A stretch of 64,000 bases of DNA, taken from positions 558,001-622,000 of the forward strand of contig JAESUZ010004533.1 of NCBI GenBank assembly GCA_017311185.1, given 5' to 3'. Shown in pieces: positions 55,701-64,000 of the stretch. Numbering within the stretch: the first letter of the stretch is position 1; each line of letters starts with the position of its first letter. The stretch is from Proteles cristata cristata. Its lineage: Eukaryota; Chordata; Mammalia; Carnivora; Hyaenidae. The notes under the pieces were generated by a model. It was not told the origin of the DNA and did not search any database. It saw nothing but the letters and a program-made list of their open reading frames with translations. The position numbers and the translations under genes are program-made.

Positions 55701-56275
55701 AAGACCAGGTGTCCACAGGAAGGAGCTGTGCTAACTGGAAACCAAAACTTTACAGAAAGCCCCAGCAGCATTCTGCTTATGTCAGAATTGTCATAAAGTT
55801 ACCCCTAGCTGCGAGGCAGTCTGGCCAAGTTAATGTTTTAGCTTGGCTCATTGCTACCCTAAAAAACTTAGGGTTCTGCTTAGTAAGGCAGAACTAGTAA
55901 ATGGATACTGGGTAAACCATTAGCAGAGTCTCCAATCCAAAATCCCACCCTGAACTCCCTGCTTGGCTTTGGGGTTTGAGCGGAAAGAGCAGGAGGAGAG
56001 AAGGAAGGAAGGCTCCTCTAAATATCACCAGGGCATCTTCTTGCCCTTCACTGCATGTCTTAGTCTTCTCTTCCTTAGTGTATGATATCTTTATTCCCTC
56101 TGACTTAGGTGATCACTTTTCTTTCTTTTTTTATTACTCATGTGCCAGGTAATGTCATTTTCTTAGGGTAGCCTACCCTAACACAGCTCCCTTTTATATA
56201 TGTTCCCAGCATCTGGACCTTTTCTTTTTCCTTCTCCAAAAGGAAATTTATCACAATTATTTGTATTTGTGGAGT
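55701..56275. other. Unassigned sequence
   Basis: I see nothing assignable here. Confidence 0.4.
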
Positions 56276-56303
56276 GGGAGGGGGGATGTAGGGAAGGAGG
56301 GGG
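56276..56303 (+). other. G-quadruplex-type motif
   Basis: G-runs at 56276-56278, 56280-56285, 56291-56293 and 56299-56303 have loops of 1, 5 and 5 bases. Confidence 0.78.
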
Positions 56304-56334
56304 TCATGCTATCTGTCCAGTGTCTTGTTCTTCT

Positions 56335-56460
56335 CTCTACTAGACTGTATACTCCAGGAGGGCACAGGCCAAGTTTTTTTGTACGTGGACACCTCCTTCC
56401 CCTCCTTCAATGTCTAGCACAGAGTAGCTGCTCAATAAATATTCATTACATTAACAACAA
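56335..56460 (+). mobile_element. L2 LINE 3' tip
   Basis: 'ctgtatactccaggagggcacagg', 'caatgtctagcacagagtagctgctcaataaatattcatt' in parts form the L2 3' terminus. Confidence 0.75.
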
Positions 56461-56539
56461 ATTAATAACAAATGAATAGATTTCAAGGCCCTTCTCTTAC
56501 CTGCTGCTGTTCCTTTTTTTAAAAATGCATCTTTTTTGG

Positions 56540-57000
56540 TCCTCATCCTCCAGTTCTAATTTTAAGCGTGCTTTAATTACTCTCATTCACATTTGTCCGT
56601 TAGTCAATACTTCTTTTTCTCTGTCCCTGCCCCTGTCTCTGGATTCTTCTCCCTCTCTCTCATGGGGGTATTGTCTTTACTCACAATGCTGCATGTGTGC
56701 TCAGTCCCTTTACTCAGATCTCAGTATCCCACATCCAATTGCTTACTACTTTTTAACTGGAACACCTCTCCATCACCCCATACTCAACAAGTTCCAAATG
56801 ACACTCATCAGCTCCCCATCTCAACTTTCTACTCTCTGAAAGTGATGACACCTTCATCTAGTTACTGAAACTTGAAATTTTGGTGTCACTTGTGGCATCA
56901 TTTATTTATATCATTAAGTTGCTGTTTCCTTTACCTCGGCAAATGGCTCCAGCTGTTCTCTATTCTTGCTGCTGCCACCCGGTGCATGTTGTGTAGGTTT
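56540..57000 (+). mobile_element. Probable upstream L2 segment
   Basis: 'gatgacaccttcatctagttactgaaacttgaaattttggtgtcac' in parts resembles the L2 block with '…catccacccagttgc…aagcc…aaacctgggcgtcatcc'. 'gctccagctgttctctattcttgctgctgcc' may also belong to the same region. It is diverged. Confidence 0.45.
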
Positions 57001-57175
57001 GTGGGCGCTGGCACATGTGAGAGGGCATGTCAAGGGCGACAGGAGTCAACTGACCAAATACTCCCCACCAAGCATGGGGCAGAGCGGAGGCTTTTGCCAG
57101 CTCACATCGCAGTATATGCATGTAAACACCATGTGCTGATGCTCATGCTTCATGGCAAAAACAATTTAATAACCT
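57001..57175 (+). other. CpG-containing segment of unknown origin
   Basis: This stretch is richer in GC than its surroundings, with CpGs at about 57006, 57038, 57085 and 57108. It lies in a 101-codon open plus frame (56872-57177). I recognise no protein family and no consensus splice pair I would defend. It could be an unrecognised repeat, part of an old exon, or chance. Confidence 0.3.
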
Positions 57176-58998
57176 GAGATTATTACTCTGAAGTAAAATT
57201 TGAGTGGATTTAGCTACTTGAAATAGGTGGTACATTTTAGGACAGTAGGTATGGACAACTTCAGCAGTATTGATGAAAGATCACAAAATGATATTAAAAA
57301 GCTGCAGAAGTATAGTTGCAGTAATAAAGGATTTTGTAAAGACAGATTAGATGTTCCCACTCAATCAATTTCATAATGCAGAAATTAGTGGAAATTTATT
57401 GAAATTAATAGGTATGAAATTTAGAAAAGTTAGCACAATTGCTTCACAGATTATCTCATTAATCAAGATGTGCATTTTTCTTTTACAGAAAAGTAGTGAA
57501 TCATGTGGATGGATTGGATGAATAAATGAATATGGCAGGGTTTCTATGATGCCAAAATAATTGGTTCAAATGGACAAATTTTGACAAATGTTTATTTAGC
57601 CTTTGCAGTCTGAAACTCTAACTGTTGTTGGGGAACAAAAGTAGTACATGAAACACCAATGAGAAAACAAAACCGCAGTTTACCATCAAATGTGGGAAAG
57701 CATTTTGCTAAACTTGCATGGCTTTAGATTGATTACTCATGCACTATTTGAGAAATTTAGTGAACCCTTTCCATATTACCCTAGTTATTTTCTAGAGAAT
57801 GTAAGTTTCTTTAGGATTTTTTTTTCCAGTTTGGATTGAGAAAGAGCAATCGTTTATGATATGGTTCATTTTTTAGTTCACTGCATTTGTCAGATTGAAA
57901 TTCATCTCTGTCACCATGTTGTTCTTTAGGATATGTTCTTTTGATAGATAGAGGTGTAGATAAACAGGGCATGGAAGCAAAGAGACACAGCTGGTATCAA
58001 TAAGTCTCACATCACTCTTAATTTCCCTGACTTTATACCTTTTACCTTGCTTTGTCATTCAAGTATCCATTTGATTATAGGGATTTCATGTAAAGAAATG
58101 TATTATACATGGGATTCATGAAACATTTGTTTTCTTTAAAATTTACTTCTGCTGATTCTGATTCTTTTAAAGAATCTAGCATTGGAATTAAAACCATGCT
58201 CAAATTTCTGCCACCATCTTACTCCCATCAGAGGAGTAGTGCTTGAAAAGGAGACCGGGGACCAAGATTCTATTCCTCTTTATTGGTGGATGTATTTCAT
58301 TTATTACTTTTAGAGATTTTTCTCCTCTGGACATTTTCATGTTTTTTTCCAATAGGATAGAGTAAATATTATTTGGGGTTTCATCCATCATAATAGAAAG
58401 CTACTGTCATAAGGAGAAGCTTGCTGTTTGAGAACTGGGGCAGTGCTAAGTCAAAAATCTATGCTTGTTTGTATGACAAAAAAGTGAATAAAAGCCATGC
58501 AAGAGGTACCTAATTTTTTTCTTTGGATCTCATCTTCACAGATGTCTCAAAACAACTGGTTATAATTTAGTCAGTCAGTTCAACTACAGTCACACAAATT
58601 GGTTGTCATTATTAGTCAATAAAATTGTTTTAATAAATTCTTTCCTTTTTAGCTTGTTGGGCTGGTGTTTTTTATATTCACAACTAACCTTCTGTACCTT
58701 GATATATGTCACTATAGGAAGTATGTAAATATTTCCTACCTGAAATAGGAAAATTGGCTCTATCAAAAAAATACAATAGCAACCAATACTGAAGCTAGTA
58801 AGATATTCTGTTTATAAGGAACTTCCCCTACCATTTTTATGGAGGTGGAATATCCAAGGGCAAGAGTAATTAGCAGCCAATATCATCTTTTAAATGTAAT
58901 ATGGTACTTACCACTACCAGAATTATAAGCAGTCAAAATTTAAATCATGTCTCTTGCTAAATAGCCCATTTCTTATAGTTTGAGGTCAACAGATGAGT
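57176..58998. other. Unassigned AT-rich sequence
   Basis: No gene or named repeat is seen in about 1.8 kb. Confidence 0.4.
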
Positions 58999-59010
58999 AG
59001 AGGAAGTTTT

Positions 59011-59213
59011 TTTGTAGTTTATTCATTTTTGAGATAGAGATAGAGCACGAGTGGAGGAGAGGCAGAGAGAGAGAGGGAGACACAGAATCCAAACAGGCTT
59101 CAGGCTTCGAGCTCTAAGCACAGAGCCCGATGCGGGGCTTGAACCCACAAACCCTGAGATCATGATCTGAACAGAAGTCGGACGCTTAACCGACTGAGCC
59201 ATCCAGACGCCCC
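59011..59213 (-). mobile_element. CAN-SINE
   Basis: Reverse copy with 'gagtggaggagaggcagagag', 'gatgcggggcttgaaccc' (B-box complement) and 'gagccatccagacgcccc'. The flanking duplication is AGAGGAAGTTTTTTT (58999-59013) and AGAGGAAATTGTTTT (59214-59228), imperfect. Confidence 0.94.
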
Positions 59214-59228
59214 AGAGGAAATTGTTTT

Positions 59229-59481
59229 GAAACTACAGGGTCCATTTGTAGACTACCCACCTCCTTTCTTCCCACCCAGACTTCTAATTCCCCAAACATC
59301 CCAGTTCCATCCAATCAGTATATCCCAGCCCTCTGGCCACAGTAATTGGTCTGAGGATGATCATGTGACTTGATAGGAAACATGTTAGTGGATCAGGAAG
59401 ACTCTTCCTCTTGTCTCTCTTCCCCCCACCCCCAACTCTCTCCATCTCTCCCTCTCTCCATTCATCCCCATCCTTCCCTTA
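59229..59481. other. Short unassigned spacer
   Basis: A pyrimidine-rich patch (59399-59480) precedes the next SINE. There is nothing else. Confidence 0.4.
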
Positions 59482-59493
59482 CATGTTGGATTT

Positions 59494-59706
59494 TTTTTTA
59501 ATGTTTTATTTATTTTAGGAGAGAGAGAGAGACAGTGTGAGCAGGGGAGGGGTCAGAGAGAGAGGGAGTCACAGACTGAAACAGGCTCCAGGCTCTGAGC
59601 TGGCAGTCAGCACAGAGCCCGATGCGGGGCTCGAACCCACTAACCGCGAGATCATGACCTAAGCGAAAGTCGGACGCCCAACCGACTAAGCCACCCAGGC
59701 GCCCCC
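59494..59706 (-). mobile_element. CAN-SINE, young diagnostic subfamily (copy 3)
   Basis: Reverse copy with 'gagctggcagtcagcac', 'ctaagcgaaagtcggac', 'gactaagccacccagg' and head complement 'ggcgcccc'. The exact 12-bp duplication CATGTTGGATTT is at 59482-59493 and 59707-59718. This is the best-preserved copy of the subfamily, with the B-box complement nearly intact. Confidence 0.97.
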
Positions 59707-59893
59707 CATGTTGGATTTATAGGAGGTATTTAACAGCTTTCTTATTACTCATCAATGGGCTTTCAATCACAAAAAGGCCAGTCATAAGGTGAAGTTGACT
59801 CTTAAGTGGTCAAAAGAAAACATTCTAGCTGATTTAAAATCATCTTATTTAAAAACAGGCGGTAAAACTAATTTAATGGCCTATAATTTCTTT

Positions 59894-60915
59894 TTTTTAA
59901 TATAATTTATTGTCAAGTTAGCTAACATACAGTGTGTACAGTGTGCTCTTGGCTTCGAAAGTAGATTGCCATGCTTCATTGCTTACACAAAATACCCAGT
60001 GATCATCCCAGCAAGTGCCCTCCTCAATGCCCATCACCCATTTCCCCCCTCCTCCCCCATCAATCCTCAGATTGTTCTCTGTATTTAAGAGTCTCTTATG
60101 GTTTGCCTCCCTCTCTGTTTGAAACTGTTTTTTTCCCCCTTCCCTTCCCCCATGGACCTCTGTTAAGTTTCTCAAATTCCACTCATGAGTGAAAACATGT
60201 GATATTTGTCTTTTTTTGACTGACTTATTTCACTTAGTATAATACCCTCCAGTTCCATACATGTTGTTGCAAATGGCAGGATTTCATTCTTTTTCATTGC
60301 CAAGTAGTATTCCATTGTATATATAAACCACATCTTATTTATCCATTCATCAGTTGATGGACATTTGGGTTCTTTCCATAATTTGACTATTGTTGATAAG
60401 CGCTGCTATCAACATTGGGGTACAACAACATGTGCCCCTATGAATTAGCACTCCTGTATCCTGTGGATAAATTCCTAGTAGTGCTATTGTTATGTTGTGG
60501 GATAATTCTGTTTTTTAATTTTTTGAAGAATCTTCACACTGTTTTCCAGAGCGGCTACACCAGTTTGCATTCTCACCAATAGTGCAAAAGGATTCTCATT
60601 TCTCCACATCCTCACCAACATTTGTTGTTTCCTGAGTTGTTGACTTAGCCACTCTGACCTGTGTGAGGTTGCACAGTAAAGGAAATAATCAATAAAACTA
60701 AAAGGCAAATGGAATGGAAGAAGATATTTGTAAATGGCATATCAAATAAAGGGTTAGTATTTAAATCTGTAAATAACATACCAAGCTCAACACCTGAAAA
60801 ACAAATAATCCATTGAAGAAATGGGCAGAAGACATGAATAGACACATTTCCAAAGAAGACAACCAGATGGCCAACAGATACATGAAAAGATGCTTAACAT
60901 CAATCATCAGGGAAA
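59894..60915 (-). mobile_element. 5'-inverted (twin-primed) L1
   Basis: 59894 to about 60670 is an antisense carnivore L1: 3' UTR ('gttagctaacatacagtg', 'tgcccatcacccat'), then ORF2 in reverse ('gtagtattccattgtata', 'gttttccagagcggctacacc'). From about 60671 to 60915 the strand flips to sense ORF2 ('gaagaaatgggcagaagacatgaat', 'gatggccaacagatacatgaaaagatgct'). TATAATTTCTTT flanks the whole structure at 59882-59893 and 60916-60927. The flipped part is the ORF2 segment that should lie directly upstream, with about 25 bases missing at the joint. No frame is open. Confidence 0.93.
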
Positions 60916-61017
60916 TATAATTTCTTTAGTATATATTTAAGAAGACATTTAATCCAAATTTTGAATGGAAAACTTTTCAAATCAATAATAATAGCATCAT
61001 CAGCTATTGGGTTATAA

Positions 61018-61420
61018 CTACATGCCAGGCATATACTAAATAATTTATGTCTTTATTTATTTAATCTGAAAAACCATATTATAAGTTAAATATTACCATT
61101 TCAACTTGCAGGTGAGGAAACTGAATATGAAGAGTTTAAAAAATTTTTTAAGTTTATTATTTATTTTGAGAGAGAGAGAGCACAAGTCAGGGAGGGGCAG
61201 AGAGAAGGAGAGACAGAATCTATACCATCAGTGTAGAACCCAATGTGGGACTTGAATTCATAAACTGTGAGATCATGACTTGTGCCGAGATCAAGAGTTA
61301 GATGCTTAACAAACTGTGCCACCCAGAGACTCCTGAGGCATGAAGGATTTAAATTACTTGTACAAGACATTACAGCTACCAAGTGGCAGAGTCAGAATCC
61401 CATCCCAAAGGCTATACTTT
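61018..61420 (-). mobile_element. MIR SINE split by a CAN-SINE
   Basis: The left part has 'actacatgccaggcatatact' and 'cttgcaggtgaggaaactgaa'. The right part, after the SINE, has 'aagacattacagctaccaagtggcagagtcagaatccc' in parts. Together they give an uninterrupted reverse MIR. Confidence 0.85.
61141..61333 (-). mobile_element. CAN-SINE inside a MIR, older class
   Basis: Reverse copy: 'aagtttattatttattttgag', 'gtcagggaggggcagagag', 'gagatcatgacttgtgcc', 'gatcaagagttag' and 'tgtgccacccagagactcc'. The imperfect duplication GAATATGAAGAGTTTAAA / GAGGCATGAAGGATTTAAA flanks it (61123-61140 and 61334-61352). Confidence 0.92.
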
Positions 61421-61819
61421 TAGCTGACTATAAGTAGTAGGTCTAGTATTTGACCTTGAATTTGAGGAAACCTATTCTAAAGATCACTTAGGTCTTTTTC
61501 CTGAATATCCTAAACACAACACTTAGAGGACAGTTTTGCAGATGCAGCTTTTGAGACATTAGAGGAATTAAAATCTTATTAGCAGTTGTATAATAAATGG
61601 GATGAAAAAGGCAGTGATGGTGTGGTAAGAAATAATTTGGCCATGTGAACGAAATTCACTCCGCTGTCTTAAGATCAGTGGCCTCTGTTTGCTCTTCTGT
61701 CCTCCTAGTATCTCTAGGCATCCTGTGTTTCCATCTTTGACCTTGTCATTATCAATTACCATGTTCTGAGAATCCACATGTTGCCTTGTCTGATTAGCCT
61801 CACTCCACTCTATGAAGAA
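61421..61819. other. Unassigned sequence
   Basis: I see nothing assignable here. Confidence 0.4.
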
Positions 61820-61960
61820 TGATCCTTTACATTTCTATAGAGGTCTATAACTCACCAAAAGTCTTCTCATCTGGGATCTCATTTGGGCCTTTAAACTACC
61901 CTGTGAGATGGGCTATTGTATTCATTTTCCTTATGTCTTAGGTACTTAGATGTCAATTTG
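61820..61960 (-). mobile_element. MIR SINE fragment, reverse
   Basis: 'ctgggatctcatttgggcctttaaactaccctgtgagatggg' in parts and 'tattcattttccttatg' follow reverse MIR order. Confidence 0.62.
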
Positions 61961-62247
61961 CTTTAGGTTAATTTGCACTTGTAAGTGTGTTGCCCTAGGA
62001 GTGATTTTTGGTTCTATCTTGCAGAGGCTCCTGAACTTGCCACAGGACCACAAGCTCCATGAAGAGAAGAGTTGATTATGAATTTTATGTGCTTGACTTT
62101 CCTTTAACAATGCCTCCTATTGGTACACAGTGATTTCTCAGAAAACAAAAAGATAACTTTATTAAATTAATATCTGAAACAAGAAAACATATAGTTACTT
62201 TTAGTGATGTGGAACTGGCACTGGCTTTCCAGAGCTGTTTTTTAAAA
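61961..62247. other. Unassigned spacer
   Basis: I see nothing assignable here. Confidence 0.4.
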
Positions 62248-62442
62248 GAATTTTTTGGGTTTATTTATTTATTTTGAGAGAGAGAGTGAGTGGGATGGAG
62301 AGAGGGAGAGAAAGAATCCCAAGCGGCTCCAGGCTGATACTGCAGAGCCCAGTATGGGGATTGAATCCATGAACTGTGACATCATGACCTGAGCTGAAAC
62401 CAAGAATTGGACACTTAACCAACTAAGCCACCCAGGTGCCCC
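62248..62442 (-). mobile_element. CAN-SINE, older class
   Basis: Reverse copy: 'gggtttatttatttattttgag', 'tggggattgaatccatgaac' (B-box complement), 'accaagaattgg' and 'gccacccaggtgcccc'. It is moderately diverged, with no clear target-site duplication. Confidence 0.93.
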
Positions 62443-62944
62443 CTGACTTGATTGTTAAATATCGAGGAATTTTGTTAGCCAATTGTTAAATTCTTAGTAG
62501 TTTGAAATCTGTGGTGAGATTATTTATACCATGAAAATTAGCAAAGGCTACATATCAGGGCTTCCCCCATCCACTCTCACCTGCAAGAAAGCCCATTTAC
62601 CTGAGACCACTGTCTACAGCCTTTCTTTTGGTCCACAGGCAACTGCCCTGATTAAGCTAATGGCCATGGCCACTGGGGAGCAGGTGGAGGTGGTCACATG
62701 GACATCGGTCTCCAAGTCTTTGCTTTCCTGAGACTCTGAGCAGAAGACGACAGTTTATGTTCACTGTAGAAAATCAAACTATAGAAAACTGTCAGAGAAA
62801 ACTTGATCAGAAAGCTCAGAATAGGCATCACCAGAGGTCTGCCTCCTTCCGTGCTCCAGCCTGTGACTCTCTCCATTCATCTTTGATTGAAATAGCAGTA
62901 AACTGATCAAGCTGTGGTAATAGGGGTCTCAGACTGTAACAGAA
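62443..62944. other. Unassigned sequence
   Basis: No gene is supported. A 66-codon plus frame (62531-62731) has no motif. Confidence 0.4.
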
Positions 62945-63110
62945 TGCTTTAGGTTGTAGGTAAAAGAATTCCTGATTAAAAGTGGTCTAAACCACATGGA
63001 TTTTTATTCTTAGTAGAAAGTCTGGAAATAGAGACCCAGCCTTATCAATGGCCTCAATGATCCTGTTTTGTTTTCCTTTTCTGCCACCCTCAGTGTGAGT
63101 AATGTTCCCC
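62945..63110 (+). repeat. Dispersed repeat copy B, family unassigned
   Basis: 'gttgtaggtaaaagaattcctgatt', 'aagtggtctaaaccacatgg' and 'gccttatcaatggcctcaatgatcc' follow the same dispersed-repeat order as the copy at 55450-55700. Confidence 0.42.
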
Positions 63111-64000
63111 TTTTATCTGCAAAGAAGCTTTGATAGATCTGAACAACAAATTAATTTGCCACCCAAACCTTCAAGAATATCCTGGATTTGTGATAGAGAG
63201 CCCCCCCTTTTTTCTGCTTTGCCTTAAATAAAGGGTTTAAGGAATAAGAAGGAAATGGGACATCTTATGGAATATTAAAAAGAGCCTAACAGAAAAAATA
63301 ATTTTGAGGTATTCATTTCCAATTAGCAAGAAATTCTAGTGATTCTATGTGATGAGAAGTTAATTAAGGAAGTCAGCAACCCAAGACCATCATAGAAGCA
63401 GTAGTAAGAACTCAAGGAAACACACTGCAAGAAGAATAAGCAAAAGCTTTCATTATAACATTTGAGGCAGTAAAATGCTATTTAAGTGGAATTGGAGACC
63501 TAAATGACTGCAATTATGTAATATTGCAAGTTTTTTCACATTAAAAATGTTTTTACTTTTATAGGAAGCAAAATTAGATGAAGCTGCCACATGAGACAAG
63601 ATATTTAAAGTCATAGGAATTAGTGAGCACCCCTGCCCTAAGGGATTTGTTCTTTTTTGTTTTCCATTGCTAACACAGTACCTGACATGCCATTTGACTG
63701 AGAAGAAAAGGCAGGGAAGGATGTAGATAGTAACTATAGTACTAGGTGGGGATGGGCTATGGCAGAAGGAGCCCAGGCCCTGAAACTGAGATAGATAGGC
63801 TTCAGATGGAGTTGGGGGGCTGAGGGGAAGGTTGCAGTTGTTGGGACCAGTATTTGCCTTATTTGCTGCAGGAGAAGCAGCATTGGCCCCAGAATCTGGT
63901 GAAATAACCATGAAGGCCAGAGGACTTTAGGGATGGATCACTATCCCCACTTCCTTTGTAGGGCCAGCTTTCTGGCTTAATCTCTTTGACACCAAATATT
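63111..64000. other. Unassigned sequence with a 152-codon minus frame
   Basis: The minus frame at 63453-63911 is the longest open stretch here not explained by a known repeat. It has a Ser/Pro/Ala/Asn-rich first part and no domain or repeat motif I recognise. I do not call it a gene. The remainder shows nothing assignable. Confidence 0.4.

Noticed and set aside
59918..60192. Plus and minus frames in a G/C-skewed region as a gene
   Set aside because: The sequence is the 3' UTR of an L1, whose purine-rich strand gives long open frames by composition.
8146..62442. tRNA genes suggested by A-box and B-box sequences
   Set aside because: All such hits are heads of CAN-SINEs, which derive from a tRNA but lack a foldable mature tRNA and are followed by CT-rich bodies and A-tails.
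1..64000. A novel defence or operon-like system
   Set aside because: The whole window has mammalian repeat content, no runs of adjacent coding frames, and no prokaryotic ribosome-binding or operon organisation.

Overview
The window looks like non-coding nuclear DNA from a cat-family (felid) or closely related feliform carnivore. The main evidence is about twenty tRNA-derived CAN-SINE insertions whose head reads close to GGCGCCTGGGTGGCTCAG. They have a CT-rich body and an AATAAA-like A-rich tail, which is the feliform rather than the canid form of the family. Carnivore-type LINE-1 pieces, including one with a 354-codon open ORF2 C-terminus, agree with this. The base composition is AT-rich and CpG-poor. 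I found no bacterial-style operon, no protein-coding gene I can name, no rRNA or functional tRNA, and no CRISPR array. Apart from the LINE-1 ORF2 remnant, the open frames in the window are short and look like chance, or run through repeats. The window is best read as intergenic or large-intron sequence.

Layout. 0-8 kb: sparse, mostly old DNA with fragments of L2, MER20, MIR and an old L1 3' end. 8.1-8.9 kb: a MIR carrying a SINE that itself carries an inverted SINE, followed by a CA/TA repeat flanked by a 16-bp inverted repeat. 9-19 kb: mostly unique AT-rich sequence with scattered MIR and L2, a G-rich tract at 11.65 kb and an isolated CpG-containing CRE/E-box palindrome at 17.25 kb. 19-22 kb: SINEs, a Tigger-type DNA transposon split by a SINE, and a fossil L3/CR1 LINE of about 1.3 kb. 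24-29 kb: old L1, MER5A, a long ERVL-type LTR, a long L2, and two further LTR-like stretches. 30-33.7 kb: an ancient L1 ORF2-to-3'UTR relic with later MIR, L2-like and SINE insertions inside it. 34-38.5 kb: microsatellites, an L2, a tiny poly(A)-tailed L1 fragment next to a younger L1, and an MLT1 LTR split by a SINE. 39-58 kb: scattered SINEs, MIRs and L2s. 59-62.5 kb: SINE-rich, with a 5'-inverted (twin-primed) L1.

These elements do not form a working gene system. What the sequence records is a history of insertions: target-site duplications and nesting give relative ages. The SINEs fall into at least three classes by shared diagnostic bases. Family names for repeats come from recall of consensus sequences, not from a database search, and boundaries without a clear target-site duplication are approximate. 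The most distinctive observations are the roughly 75-bp internal L1 piece that was retroposed with its own tail and target-site duplication, the twin-primed L1, the SINE subfamily with four linked diagnostic changes, the unusually long L3/CR1 fossil, and the CpG-containing palindrome at 17.25 kb.
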